Below are positions 25,058-34,172 of a DNA stretch of 64,000 nucleotides, in pieces. The DNA is from Ancylobacter moscoviensis (GTDB taxonomy: Bacteria; Pseudomonadota; Alphaproteobacteria; Rhizobiales; Xanthobacteraceae), in the NCBI RefSeq assembly GCF_007559435.1, contig NZ_VMBP01000001.1, positions 497,406 to 561,405 of the forward strand. Reading direction: 5' to 3'. Under the pieces are notes generated by a model. The model saw only the letters and a program-made list of their open reading frames with translations. It had not been told where the DNA came from and did no database searches. Numbering within the stretch: the stretch's first letter is position 1; every line of letters starts with the position of its first letter. The translations under genes were made by a program, and so were the position numbers.

Positions 25058-25303
25058 ATGCGAAACGCTTTCGATCTTGGTCCCCTGGGGGCTGGCCCCA
25101 ACGCCCTGCGCCCCGACCTGATGAGCGATGCCGAGCGGCTTCAGGAGGCCGGTGAGATCCTCGCGCGCGGCGTGGTCCGGCTTCGGCGGCGATGCGAGGG
25201 ACGCCCCACACCTTTATCTCGCGAGCCCGGAGAGAGTTGGCTGGACTTGTCCGCCAGCCAACGCGGTCATGCCGAAGACGAAGTCGACGGAGACCGACAA
25301 TGA
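25058..25303 (+). CDS. Small protein upstream of DUF2924-recombinase module (81 aa)
   Basis: The translation starts MRNAFDLGPLGAGPNALRPD and contains LMSDAERLQEAGEILARGVV then RLRRRC, a pattern seen in small proteins preceding DUF2924 genes. The stop overlaps the DUF2924 start by ATGA. Function is unknown; it may be a regulator of the recombinase module. The roughly 170 bp before it hold AT-rich sequence that may be the module promoter. Confidence 0.65.
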   Translation: MRNAFDLGPLGAGPNALRPDLMSDAERLQEAGEILARGVVRLRRRCEGRPTPLSREPGESWLDLSASQRGHAEDEVDGDRQ

Positions 25304-25746
25304 ATGATCCCGTGCTGGCGCGAGTCGCCGCTATCAAAACCATGCCGACGCCCGCCCTGAAAGCGATGTGGCGCGATCTCTATGGAACGGAAGCGCCGCC
25401 CTACAATCGGCGCTTCCTTGAAAGCCGGTTGGCCTATCGCGTCCAGGAACTCGCCTATGGTGGGCTGAAGCCAGAAACCGTGAAGCGGCTCGACGCGCTC
25501 GCCCGCGGCGTCGAGGATATCAACCCGAAGACCCGCCGCATTCGCACCGATCGGAAGCCAATCGCAGGGACGCGGCTGCTGCGCGAATTCAACGGCGTCG
25601 AACACGTCGTGACGGTCACCCTCGAGGGGTACGAGTATCAGGGCAGGCCCTACAAATCACTCTCGGCGATCGCGCGCGCCATCACCGGCGTCAAATGGAA
25701 CGGCTGGGTCTTCTTCGGACTGAAAAGCCCGAGGAGCGGCGCATGA
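25300..25746 (+). CDS. DUF2924 domain protein
   Basis: A 148-aa protein, MNDPVLARVAAIKTMPTPAL then KAMWRDLYGTEAPPYNRRFL, with GTRLLREFNGVEHVVTVTLE and YEYQGRPYKSLSAIARAITG. These are diagnostic for DUF2924, which almost always precedes a serine recombinase in rhizobial phages and islands. The C-terminal part resembles DNA-binding or accessory folds used in site-specific recombination. It overlaps both neighbours by ATGA, so the three genes are translationally coupled. Confidence 0.88.
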   Translation: MNDPVLARVAAIKTMPTPALKAMWRDLYGTEAPPYNRRFLESRLAYRVQELAYGGLKPETVKRLDALARGVEDINPKTRRIRTDRKPIAGTRLLREFNGVEHVVTVTLEGYEYQGRPYKSLSAIARAITGVKWNGWVFFGLKSPRSGA

Positions 25747-27086
25747 CCCGTACAACGCCCGCCATCAAACATCCCGCGACAAAGGTCACGCCGAAAATCC
25801 GGTGCGCGATCTACACGCGCAAATCGTCGGAGGAAGGGCTCGACATGGAGTTCAACAGCCTCGACGCCCAGCGCGAGGCATGCGCCGCCTACATCATGAG
25901 CCAGAAGCCGGAGGGCTGGGTTCTGGTGCCCGATCACTATGATGACGGCGGGATCTCGGGTGGAACGCTGGAGCGCCCGGCGCTGAAGCGCCTCATCGCC
26001 GACATCGAATTCGGCAAGGTCGACGTCGTGGTCGTCTACAAGATCGACCGTCTGTCCCGCTCATTGATGGATTTCGCCAAGCTCGTCGAGGTGTTCGAGC
26101 GTCACAGCGTCACCTTCGTCAGCGTCACGCAGTCGTTCAACACGACAACGTCGATGGGGCGGCTGACACTCAACATCCTGCTCTCCTTTGCCCAGTTCGA
26201 GCGTGAGGTGATCGGCGAGCGCATCCGCGACAAGGTCGCGGCCTCGCGCAAGAAGGGCATGTGGATGGGCGGCTATGTGCCCCTCGGCTATCGGGTCGAG
26301 AACCGCAAGCTTGTGATCAGCGGGGAGGAGGCGGTCACCGTTCGCCGCATCTTCGAGGGCTTCGTGAAGCTCGGATCGATCAAGCTGCTCATGCGGGAAC
26401 TCGAGGAAGCCGATATCCGTAGCCGGCGTGGCAACCCGCTCGACAAGGGCGCGCTCTACAAGCTGCTGAACAATCGGGTCTATATCGGCGATGCGGTCCA
26501 CAAGGGTGTTGCCTATCCCGGCGAGCACGAGGCCATCATCGACATCGCTCTCTGGAACCGCGCTCACGGCATTATGGGCGAAAGCCCGCGCACACGCGCC
26601 AATAAAACTCGTCTGTCCGGGCCGGCGCTTCTGCGCGGCCTGATCTTCTCCCCAAATGGGGACGCCATGTCGCCGAGTCACACCCGAAAAGGGGATCGGC
26701 TCTACCGTTACTACGTCACCCAGTCTGTGTTGAAGCGCGGGCCGGAAACCTGCCCGGTCCGGCGTGTTCCTGCCGCCGAGATCGAGGCGACGGTGGTCGA
26801 GCAGCTTCGTGGAATTCTGCGCGCGCCGGAACTGATCGTCCGGACATGGATGACAGCAACGGTACATGACGACCGCATCACAGAATCGGAGGTGCGCGAG
26901 GCCTTCGAGCGGCTCGATCCCGTATGGGACGAGCTGTTCCCTGCCGAGCAGGCGCGTCTCGTCCAGCTTTTGATCGAGCGGGTCGATATAAAACTCGACG
27001 GCATTGCAATCCAGCTCCGCATCGGAGGTCTCACTGCACTGCTCGCCGAGCTTCAATCGATCACCGGACGGCAGGAGGCAGCCTGA
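25743..27086 (+). CDS. Large serine recombinase (site-specific integrase)
   Basis: A 447-aa protein. The resolvase domain opens with RCAIYTRKSSEEG (S28 is the likely nucleophile), followed by SLDAQREAC, VYKIDRLSRSLMDFAKLVEV and LTLNILLSFAQFEREVIGER. A recombinase domain (AASRKKGMWMGGYVPLGYRV) and a zinc-ribbon-like region (GLIFSPNGDAMSPSHTRKG) follow. It would integrate or excise the element at short att sites. It overlaps the DUF2924 and 144-aa genes. No tyrosine integrase is present, so this is the best candidate for mobility of the prophage and perhaps of the defence operon beside it. Confidence 0.92.
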   Translation: MTRTTPAIKHPATKVTPKIRCAIYTRKSSEEGLDMEFNSLDAQREACAAYIMSQKPEGWVLVPDHYDDGGISGGTLERPALKRLIADIEFGKVDVVVVYKIDRLSRSLMDFAKLVEVFERHSVTFVSVTQSFNTTTSMGRLTLNILLSFAQFEREVIGERIRDKVAASRKKGMWMGGYVPLGYRVENRKLVISGEEAVTVRRIFEGFVKLGSIKLLMRELEEADIRSRRGNPLDKGALYKLLNNRVYIGDAVHKGVAYPGEHEAIIDIALWNRAHGIMGESPRTRANKTRLSGPALLRGLIFSPNGDAMSPSHTRKGDRLYRYYVTQSVLKRGPETCPVRRVPAAEIEATVVEQLRGILRAPELIVRTWMTATVHDDRITESEVREAFERLDPVWDELFPAEQARLVQLLIERVDIKLDGIAIQLRIGGLTALLAELQSITGRQEAA

Positions 27087-27520
27087 TGGCGAAAGGCACG
27101 ATCCTTCACGACACGGACACGCTTACCGTCACCGTGCCGATGACCTTCAAGAAGCGTGGTGGGCGAAAGCTCGTCATCGCTCCAAACGGCGCCGATGCCT
27201 GGGCGCCGCCGCGGGCACGCATCGACAATACGATGGTGAAGGCGCTCGCTCGCGCCCATCGATGGAAGAAGCTGCTTGACACCGGCGACTATCCGACTGT
27301 CCAGGACCTCGCCGGGGCCGAGAAGATCAACCCGTCCTATATCGCCCGCATCCTGCGTCTGACCCTGCTCGCTCCCGACATCGTCGAGGCCATCCTCAAC
27401 GGGCGGCAGCCGGCGGGGCTTCAGTTGGACGACCTGCTCGCGCCGTTCCCAGTGGAGTGGGAGAGGCAGAAAGAGCGTTTCATGCGCCTCGACACCCACA
27501 AAGGTCGTGGAGGACGCTAG
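27086..27520 (+). CDS. Recombinase-associated protein with HTH-like motif (144 aa)
   Basis: The translation starts MAKGTILHDTDTLTVTVPMT and contains YPTVQDLAGAEKINPSYIAR then ILRLTLLAPDIVEAILNGRQ, a helix-turn-helix-like pattern also seen in ParB- and resolvase-associated proteins. Its ATG overlaps the recombinase stop by one base. It is a regular third member of the DUF2924-recombinase cassette in rhizobia, probably a directionality or DNA-binding accessory factor. Role inferred from context. Confidence 0.8.
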   Translation: MAKGTILHDTDTLTVTVPMTFKKRGGRKLVIAPNGADAWAPPRARIDNTMVKALARAHRWKKLLDTGDYPTVQDLAGAEKINPSYIARILRLTLLAPDIVEAILNGRQPAGLQLDDLLAPFPVEWERQKERFMRLDTHKGRGGR

Positions 27521-27575
27521 CCTTCTCAGGCGCATTCTGGCATCCTTTACCAACCCTTGACCTGAGGCTTGGCGG

Positions 27576-27833
27576 ATGCCCGATGAAATTCTGACATTGC
27601 CGGAAGTGGCTGTCCTGCTGAAGGTCGCGGAGAAGACCGTCTACACGATGGCTCAACGCGCCGAAATTCCGGCGTTCAAGGTGAGAGGGCAGTGGAGGTT
27701 CAAGCGGGTGGATCTCGATAGCTGGATCGAGGCGCAGAAGGCCTCACTAAATCCAGCAACGGCTCAGAATGAGACGCCGCCTTCCGATGCGGCGGCGACG
27801 GAGCGTGGTGGCGGGAGGCAGGATGATCACTGA
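27576..27833 (+). CDS. Excisionase/MerR-type HTH protein heading defence operon
   Basis: An 85-aa protein, MPDEILTLPEVAVLLKVAEK then TVYTMAQRAEIPAFKVRGQW, an HTH_17 domain, ending in a disordered Ser/Ala/Glu tail. The stop overlaps the SNF2 helicase gene by 11 bp. Small HTH_17 proteins commonly head restriction or BREX-like operons, probably as regulators. It starts 55 bp after the recombinase module, with TTGACC (27557-27562) as a possible -35 box. Confidence 0.85.
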   Translation: MPDEILTLPEVAVLLKVAEKTVYTMAQRAEIPAFKVRGQWRFKRVDLDSWIEAQKASLNPATAQNETPPSDAAATERGGGRQDDH

Positions 27834-30684
27834 CTTCCACGCAAAGTATATTGCCCACGAACTCACTAAACGATGTGCTCCTGATAGTTCCGAGCGTTTG
27901 GCGGGCGCGGTCGCTGGCGCCCAGGTCGATTTGAATCCGCATCAGGTTGATGCGGCTCTGTTTGCCTTCGCGTCGCCCCTTTCAAAGGGTGCGCTGCTTG
28001 CCGATGAAGTCGGCCTTGGAAAGACGATCGAAGCCGGGCTTGTCATCTCCCAACGATGGGCGGAGCGGAAGCGCCGTATTCTGGTGATCGCGCCATCGAA
28101 TTTGCGCAAGCAATGGCATCAGGAGTTGAACGAAAAGTTCCTGCTTCCTTGTATTATACTGGAATCGAAATCCTACAACCAATCCATCCGCGAGGGGAGC
28201 TTCCAGCCATTCGACGTCAAGGATGCGATCGTAATTTGCTCATATCAGTTCGCTCGGTCGAAAGCATCGGACGTCCATAGGGTCCCCTGGGACTTGGTCG
28301 TCATCGACGAGGCTCACAGACTTAGAAATGTGTACAAGCCATCGAATGTGATTGCGAATACACTAAAAAATGCACTCGCCCAGAAAAATAAACTGCTCCT
28401 GACCGCAACTCCGCTCCAGAACTCACTCTTGGAGCTGTATGGCCTCGTCAGTTTCATTGATGAGCACGCTTTCGGCGATGTCAAAAGTTTCCGCGAGCAA
28501 TTCGCAAACCCGGGTGACAAACGCAATTTCGAGGCGCTGAAGGAGCGTCTGAAGCCCATTTGCCACCGCACCCTTAGGCGCCAGGTAACCGCATACATCC
28601 CCTACACACGCCGTCTTCCCCTGGTCGAGGAATTCACACCGGCCGACGGTGAGGACCGCCTCTATCAGCTCGTCTCCGACTATCTGCAGCGTGACAATCT
28701 GCAGGCCTTGCCGTCCGGGCAACGCTCGCTGATGACGCTCGTTTTGCGGAAGCTCCTGGCATCCTCGACATTTGCGATCGCCGGCGCCTTGAACTCGATT
28801 TCGCAACGGCTGAAGGCGAAGTTGGACGCTCATCCGGTTGCGACACCTTTGGAGGATGAGCTTTCCGAGGATTTCGAGGCTCTCGAAACGACAGCGGAGG
28901 AATGGCCCGAGGATGCGGATGACGAACCGCTGACCGATGCCGACCGGAAAGCCATCGAAGCGGAAATTGCTGATCTCGAATCCTTCGCCAAATTGGCGAC
29001 TTCGATCGAGCACAACGCCAAAGGCAAGGCTCTGTTGAAGGCGCTGGATGTGGCGTTTGCAAAGGCGCGCGAACTCGGTGGCGCCGAGAAGGCAATCATC
29101 TTCACCGAGTCGCGGAAAACACAGGAATACCTTCAGCGGGTTCTCGCCAGCAGCCCCTATGCGGGCGGCATCGTCTTGTTCAACGGCACGAACACCGATC
29201 CCCTATCCCGCGAAATCTATGCGCGCTGGGTCGAGAAGCATGCCGGATCGGACCGGGTCACGGGGTCGAGAACCGCAGACATGAGGTCTGCGCTGGTCGA
29301 CTATTTCCGCGACGAGGGCCAGATCATGATCGCGACGGAGGCCGGCGCCGAGGGCATCAACCTCCAATTCTGCTCGCTCGTCGTGAACTACGACCTGCCG
29401 TGGAATCCACAGCGCGTGGAGCAGCGCATCGGCCGCTGCCATCGCTACGGCCAGAAGCACGACGTGGTCGTCGTCAACTTCATCAATCGGAAAAACGAGG
29501 CGGATCAGCGCGTCTATCAACTCCTGTCCGAGAAATTTCGTCTCTTCGAAGGGGTGTTCGGCGCCAGCGACGAGGTCTTGGGCGCGATAGAGTCCGGCGT
29601 CGATTTCGAGAAGAGAATTGCCGGCATCTACCAGGAGTGCCGTCAACCCGAACAAATCCGGGCGGCCTTCGACCAGTTGCAATTGGAGCTAAGCCTCGAA
29701 ATCGATGAGGCGATGAGCCAGACGCGGCAGAAGCTTCTCGAAAAATTCGATGATGAGGTCCGGGAGAAACTCCGGATTCGAGACGAGGACGCGAAGGTTC
29801 ATCTCGATCGTCATGAGCAGTGGTTGATGCGTCTGACGCGCCACGAACTCGACGGGCTGGCGGTGTTTCACAACAGTTCGTCGTTTACCTTGCCCACACG
29901 GCCTCAATGGGCGAATGGCACCGCCATTCCGCTCGGGCTTTATGAGCTGCCGCGACGGTCCGGCGAGGCGCACACCTATCGGCTCAATCACCCCCTCGGT
30001 GAAGCCGTTGTCGCGCGCGCGAAGGAACGCCCGCTCACCCCGGCAGAGGTGCATTTCGACTACGCCAATCATTCTGGCAAGATCAGCATTCTGGAGCCGC
30101 TCATTGGCAAGGCCGGCTGGCTGGTCGCCTCGCTGATGACGGCCGAAGCTCTCGACGAGGCGGAGGACCACATCCTCCTGGCAGGGATCATGGACGAAGG
30201 GGAGCTGCTGACCCGCGAAGTTTGCGATCGACTCCTGACGATTCATGGCGCGTGTGGACGGGAGGTCACCCCCGATCCCGGCGCCATGACGCGTCTCGAA
30301 AAGTCCTTGAGCGAAAGCCAAGCGCTGGTCCGGAGGGCCGTATCGGAGCGAAACGCACGGTTCTTCGAAGCCGAAGCCGATAAGCTCGATGGCTGGGCGG
30401 ACGACCTGAAGGTTGGGCTGGAGCGCGAGATCAAGGAAATCGACAGGCTCATCAAGGAAGCTCGCCGCGCTGCCACAACCGCGTTGACCCTCGAAGAAAA
30501 GCTCGCGGGGCAGAAACAGATCAAAACACTCGAAGCGACGCGCAATCAGAAGCGCCGAACGCTCTTCGACGCGCAAGACCAGATCGACCGGCAGCGGGCA
30601 GAACTGATCGCCCAGATCGAATCCAAGCTCGAACAGAAGGTCGAGGTCTCGCCCCTTTTCACCATCCGTTGGACATTGGGTTGA
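27823..30684 (+). CDS. SNF2-family helicase of defence operon
   Basis: A 953-aa protein from the ATG at 27823 (MITDFHAKYIAHELTKRC), preceded by GGGAGGCAGG. Motif I/Ia is GALLADEVGLGKTIE (56-70), motif II IDEAHRLRN (161-169), motif III LLLTATPLQN (191-200) and motif VI RVEQRIGRCHRYGQ (531-544). The C-terminal third is charged and coiled-coil-rich (about 850-940). The overall type resembles the SNF2-like helicases of DISARM and related defence systems, but no DrmA, DrmB or DrmC is nearby. It probably translocates on or scans invading DNA for the modification genes downstream. Confidence 0.92.
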   Translation: MITDFHAKYIAHELTKRCAPDSSERLAGAVAGAQVDLNPHQVDAALFAFASPLSKGALLADEVGLGKTIEAGLVISQRWAERKRRILVIAPSNLRKQWHQELNEKFLLPCIILESKSYNQSIREGSFQPFDVKDAIVICSYQFARSKASDVHRVPWDLVVIDEAHRLRNVYKPSNVIANTLKNALAQKNKLLLTATPLQNSLLELYGLVSFIDEHAFGDVKSFREQFANPGDKRNFEALKERLKPICHRTLRRQVTAYIPYTRRLPLVEEFTPADGEDRLYQLVSDYLQRDNLQALPSGQRSLMTLVLRKLLASSTFAIAGALNSISQRLKAKLDAHPVATPLEDELSEDFEALETTAEEWPEDADDEPLTDADRKAIEAEIADLESFAKLATSIEHNAKGKALLKALDVAFAKARELGGAEKAIIFTESRKTQEYLQRVLASSPYAGGIVLFNGTNTDPLSREIYARWVEKHAGSDRVTGSRTADMRSALVDYFRDEGQIMIATEAGAEGINLQFCSLVVNYDLPWNPQRVEQRIGRCHRYGQKHDVVVVNFINRKNEADQRVYQLLSEKFRLFEGVFGASDEVLGAIESGVDFEKRIAGIYQECRQPEQIRAAFDQLQLELSLEIDEAMSQTRQKLLEKFDDEVREKLRIRDEDAKVHLDRHEQWLMRLTRHELDGLAVFHNSSSFTLPTRPQWANGTAIPLGLYELPRRSGEAHTYRLNHPLGEAVVARAKERPLTPAEVHFDYANHSGKISILEPLIGKAGWLVASLMTAEALDEAEDHILLAGIMDEGELLTREVCDRLLTIHGACGREVTPDPGAMTRLEKSLSESQALVRRAVSERNARFFEAEADKLDGWADDLKVGLEREIKEIDRLIKEARRAATTALTLEEKLAGQKQIKTLEATRNQKRRTLFDAQDQIDRQRAELIAQIESKLEQKVEVSPLFTIRWTLG

Positions 30685-30687
30685 GCC

Positions 30688-32502
30688 ATGCCCAGCGCCG
30701 CGGAGAAAATCGCTCACATCGAAGCTGCGCTCCGGCGCCGGTTCTTCCCGTTGGTGCCAGAGCGCGCCCAGCGTTGGACAGCGGAGCAACACGATGTTGA
30801 TCGTTGCTCGCGTTCGCTAGCTGCCTATTCGCTCTGCGGGGCATGCGGGATATCTGATGCCGTTGCCGCAGGTGCACTGGTCGACGGAGGAGATGATGGC
30901 GGTATAGACGCTCTCCATTTCGATCGGGCAGGCCAGCGGCTGCTTGTGGTTCAATCCAAGTACAAACGGCCGAACAACGCCGAGAACCCTCAAGGCACAG
31001 GGCCCAATCAGGCGGAGACGCTCAAATTCATCAATGGCACGAAAGCGCTCATCGAACGGCGCTTCGACGGGTTCAATGCTGCACTCAGGAATCGGCTGGA
31101 CGAGATCGAGGAAGCGCTGGACACGCCGGGCGTGAAGATCTGCCTTGTTCTTCCATTCCTTGGCGAAGCGCTGGACGTCCATGCGAAGGCGGACCTCGAC
31201 GCCTTCGTCACCCAGTGCAACAGCCTTTCGGACTGCATGAGTGCCACCGTTGTCGGCATCACGCAGACCTATGACTGGATGGTTGCAGAGCAGGCAAACC
31301 AAGCCGTTGACGTCCGTCTTACGTTGGAAAAATGGTCGAGCGTGTCCGCGCCGCGTAAAGCGGTCTATGGACTGGTGAAGGGCCAGGACCTTGCGGCTCT
31401 TGTCACCGAGCATGGAACCGCGCTTTTTGAGCGCAACATCCGGCACTATCTTGGTTCGGTCGGCGTGAATGTCGCGATCGAGGAAACCGTGCGGCGTCGG
31501 CCGGAGGAGTTCTTCTACCTGAACAACGGCATCACGGCTGTCACGTCTGCCATAACGCAGGCGCCGGGCTCACCTGATCGCTGTGTGTTCGGGTTGACAG
31601 CTTTCTCCATCGTCAATGGCGCCCAGACCGCTGGCTCCATCACGACGGCGTCGCTCGCAGCAGCAATCTCTGAAAACGCGAAGCTACACATCACGATCAT
31701 CGAGGTTCCGGATCCGGCTGATGATTTCGCCGTGCGCGTGACGCGAGCACGAAACTACCAAAATCAAGTGCGGGGGGTCGACTTCGCAGCACTCGATCCC
31801 AATCAGGAGCGTATTCGGCAGGAACTCGCTGCCGTCGGCATTCGCTACCACTATCGGCCGTCTGCAGAATCTCGGATCAGGCAGGACGATGCATTCACGC
31901 TTGAAGAGGCGGCGCTCGCGCTGGCCTGCCTCGCGTTCGTCGTTACGGACGGGCAGCGAAGGGGCCACAGGGGGGCGAACGCGGTCGACCTCGTCGTCAT
32001 CGCTAAGCGCGAGATCGGGCGCCTTTGGGAGCAGGAAGGCGCGATCTACTCCCAGCTCTTCCCGGCATCGATATCCGGCGTGCGGATTTGCCGGCTCGTT
32101 CGCATTTATCAGTTCATCGACCGCATTCTGGCCGGGAGTGAACGGGCGGAGACGGCTTACGACCGCCGGATGTTCTTCCGCCACGGCCGCTACTTCATCA
32201 TGGCGTTCGTCGCCCATCGCCTGCCGAGGCTCGTCGGCAAGGCTGCGCCCGTTCTCACCGCCGAGGAGGAAAGCGAGATATCGCAGGAGATCAATCACCT
32301 CTCGGAGGTGATTTTCGCGACCTCGAAGGCCATGCAGGTCGATCGCGGCTTTCTGGCCATCTTCCGAAATCTCACCGATGCGCTGCCGCTCGCAGAGAAG
32401 GTCCTCCTTCGTCTGGCCGAGCTGGATGCCGCTCAAAATACACCGGCACCTGCCAGCGCGGCCGCGCCGGCGATCGCCGCAGCCGTAACGGACCAACCAT
32501 GA
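30688..32502 (+). CDS. AIPR-family (abortive infection phage resistance) protein
   Basis: A 604-aa protein with the AIPR signature FERNIRHYLG (247-256), FFYLNNGIT (275-283) and FSIVNGAQT (306-314). The N-terminus has GGDDGGIDAL (67-76) and VVQSKYK (87-93), a D...QxK arrangement typical of a PD-(D/E)XK nuclease-like fold. The C-terminal 60 residues are Ala/Pro-rich. AIPR proteins are linked to abortive infection and to restriction systems, with mechanism unsettled. It starts 3 bp after the helicase stop and its own stop overlaps the methyltransferase start by 4 bp. Confidence 0.9.
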   Translation: MPSAAEKIAHIEAALRRRFFPLVPERAQRWTAEQHDVDRCSRSLAAYSLCGACGISDAVAAGALVDGGDDGGIDALHFDRAGQRLLVVQSKYKRPNNAENPQGTGPNQAETLKFINGTKALIERRFDGFNAALRNRLDEIEEALDTPGVKICLVLPFLGEALDVHAKADLDAFVTQCNSLSDCMSATVVGITQTYDWMVAEQANQAVDVRLTLEKWSSVSAPRKAVYGLVKGQDLAALVTEHGTALFERNIRHYLGSVGVNVAIEETVRRRPEEFFYLNNGITAVTSAITQAPGSPDRCVFGLTAFSIVNGAQTAGSITTASLAAAISENAKLHITIIEVPDPADDFAVRVTRARNYQNQVRGVDFAALDPNQERIRQELAAVGIRYHYRPSAESRIRQDDAFTLEEAALALACLAFVVTDGQRRGHRGANAVDLVVIAKREIGRLWEQEGAIYSQLFPASISGVRICRLVRIYQFIDRILAGSERAETAYDRRMFFRHGRYFIMAFVAHRLPRLVGKAAPVLTAEEESEISQEINHLSEVIFATSKAMQVDRGFLAIFRNLTDALPLAEKVLLRLAELDAAQNTPAPASAAAPAIAAAVTDQP

Positions 32503-34172
32503 CGAAAAAAAAGCAAAAACTCGAACTCACCTGGGTAGGCAAGGAGAACCGACCGCGGCTGGAGCCGCGCATTCTCCTGGAGGATCCGGAAAAATCCTAT
32601 CACGCCAAGCATCGCGTGAGCGACGAGGACATTTTCGACAATCGTCTGATCTTTGGCGACAACCTGCTCGCGCTGAAGGCGCTGGAGCAGGAGTTCGCCG
32701 GAATGGTGAAATGCGTCTTCATCGATCCGCCCTACAACACCGGAAGTGCCTTTGAGCACTATAATGACGGGGTAGAGCACTCGATCTGGCTTGAATTGAT
32801 GCGTGACCGTTTGGAGATCATTCGGCGTTTGCTGGCCGATGACGGCTCGCTTTGGATCACTATAGACGACAACGAAGCTCACTACCTCAAAGTAGTCCTT
32901 GACGAAATATTCGGAAGAAATTCATTCATCGCGAACATCGTTTGGCAGAAACGAACCTCAAGAGAGAATAGAGCCGCGATTGGCTCCGCTCACGATCATA
33001 TTCTTGTGTATTCTCCTCAAGGTCCTCAGAGGTGGAAGGATACGCGCAACCGTCTGGGCGATGAAGGAGGATACACTAATACTGACAACGACCCAAATGG
33101 GCCTTGGCGCTCTATTCCGTTTAGCGCTCAAGGTTATCGCGCCAATCAAATGTATGACATCGTGACGCCCTCCGGCGTTGTTGTTCAGCCGCCTACAGGA
33201 CGGTGTTGGGGAGCGACGGAGCCTGTTTTCCTTCGATATCTATCGGAAGGGCGAGTTTATTTTCCGAATAATGGTTCAGGCAGACCACGCATCAAACAAT
33301 ACAAAGGGGAAGAGGTAGGTTTAGCGCCATGGACATGGTGGGATGCTGCGCTTGCAGGGGATAATCAAGCGGCAAAGAAGGAAATCTTATCCTTATTCGG
33401 CGCAGATATATTCGACACGCCCAAGCCAGAGAAGCTCCTCCACGTCATTCTACACATCGCCACCAATCCCGGTGACCTGGTCCTCGACTCCTTCGCTGGC
33501 TCCGGCACCACCGGCGCGGTCGCCCACAAGATGGGACGTCGCTGGATCATGGTGGAGCTGGGCGAGCACGCCCACACCCACATCATCCCGCGCCTGACGA
33601 AGGTCATCGACGGCGAGGACAAGGGTGGCGTGACCGAAGTGACCGGCTGGCAGGGCGGCGGCGGTTTCCGTTATTTCAAGCTCGCGCCGTCCCTCCTGGA
33701 GGTGGACAAGTGGGGACGCGAGGTCATCAGCAAGGCCTATAATGCCGAAATGCTGGCGGAGGCGCTGTGCAAAATCGAGGGCTTCAACTACGCGCCGAGC
33801 GACACCGTCTATTGGCAGCAGGGCACTTCCACCGAGCGCGACTTCATCTATGTCACGACCCAGACGCTCTCTCCGGAGCAGCTTGATGCCTTGAGCGAAG
33901 AGGTAGGGCCGGACCGCACGCTGCTCGTGCTCTGCTCAGCCTTCCGCGGCAATGCGTCAGCTTGGCCCAATCTGACGGTCAAGAAGATTCCGAACCACAT
34001 TCGCGAGCGCTGCGAATGGGGGCATGACGACTACAGTCTCAATGTCGAGAACCTGCCCAAGGTGCCGCAGGCTGAAAGAATTTCGCCTACCGCGCCGAAG
34101 GCTGCCGACAAGGCATCGCCTCGTTCCGCCTCCCAGCCGGGCCTGTTCGATCTCGCGGGAGACGACCAATGA
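32499..34172 (+). CDS. Type III-like DNA adenine methyltransferase (Mod)
   Basis: A 557-aa enzyme. Motif IV is DPPYNTG (76-82), followed after the target-recognition domain by motif I DSFAGSGTTG (330-339), the order of beta-class type III Mod proteins. The DPPY form indicates N6-adenine methylation. Residues about 128-305, the recognition domain, are encoded by clearly AT-richer DNA than the rest: 24 of 60 bases are G or C at 32881-32940, versus 40 of 60 at 33541-33600. Start and stop both overlap neighbours by ATGA. It should protect host DNA and set specificity for the Res-like partner. Confidence 0.92.
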   Translation: MTKKKQKLELTWVGKENRPRLEPRILLEDPEKSYHAKHRVSDEDIFDNRLIFGDNLLALKALEQEFAGMVKCVFIDPPYNTGSAFEHYNDGVEHSIWLELMRDRLEIIRRLLADDGSLWITIDDNEAHYLKVVLDEIFGRNSFIANIVWQKRTSRENRAAIGSAHDHILVYSPQGPQRWKDTRNRLGDEGGYTNTDNDPNGPWRSIPFSAQGYRANQMYDIVTPSGVVVQPPTGRCWGATEPVFLRYLSEGRVYFPNNGSGRPRIKQYKGEEVGLAPWTWWDAALAGDNQAAKKEILSLFGADIFDTPKPEKLLHVILHIATNPGDLVLDSFAGSGTTGAVAHKMGRRWIMVELGEHAHTHIIPRLTKVIDGEDKGGVTEVTGWQGGGGFRYFKLAPSLLEVDKWGREVISKAYNAEMLAEALCKIEGFNYAPSDTVYWQQGTSTERDFIYVTTQTLSPEQLDALSEEVGPDRTLLVLCSAFRGNASAWPNLTVKKIPNHIRERCEWGHDDYSLNVENLPKVPQAERISPTAPKAADKASPRSASQPGLFDLAGDDQ

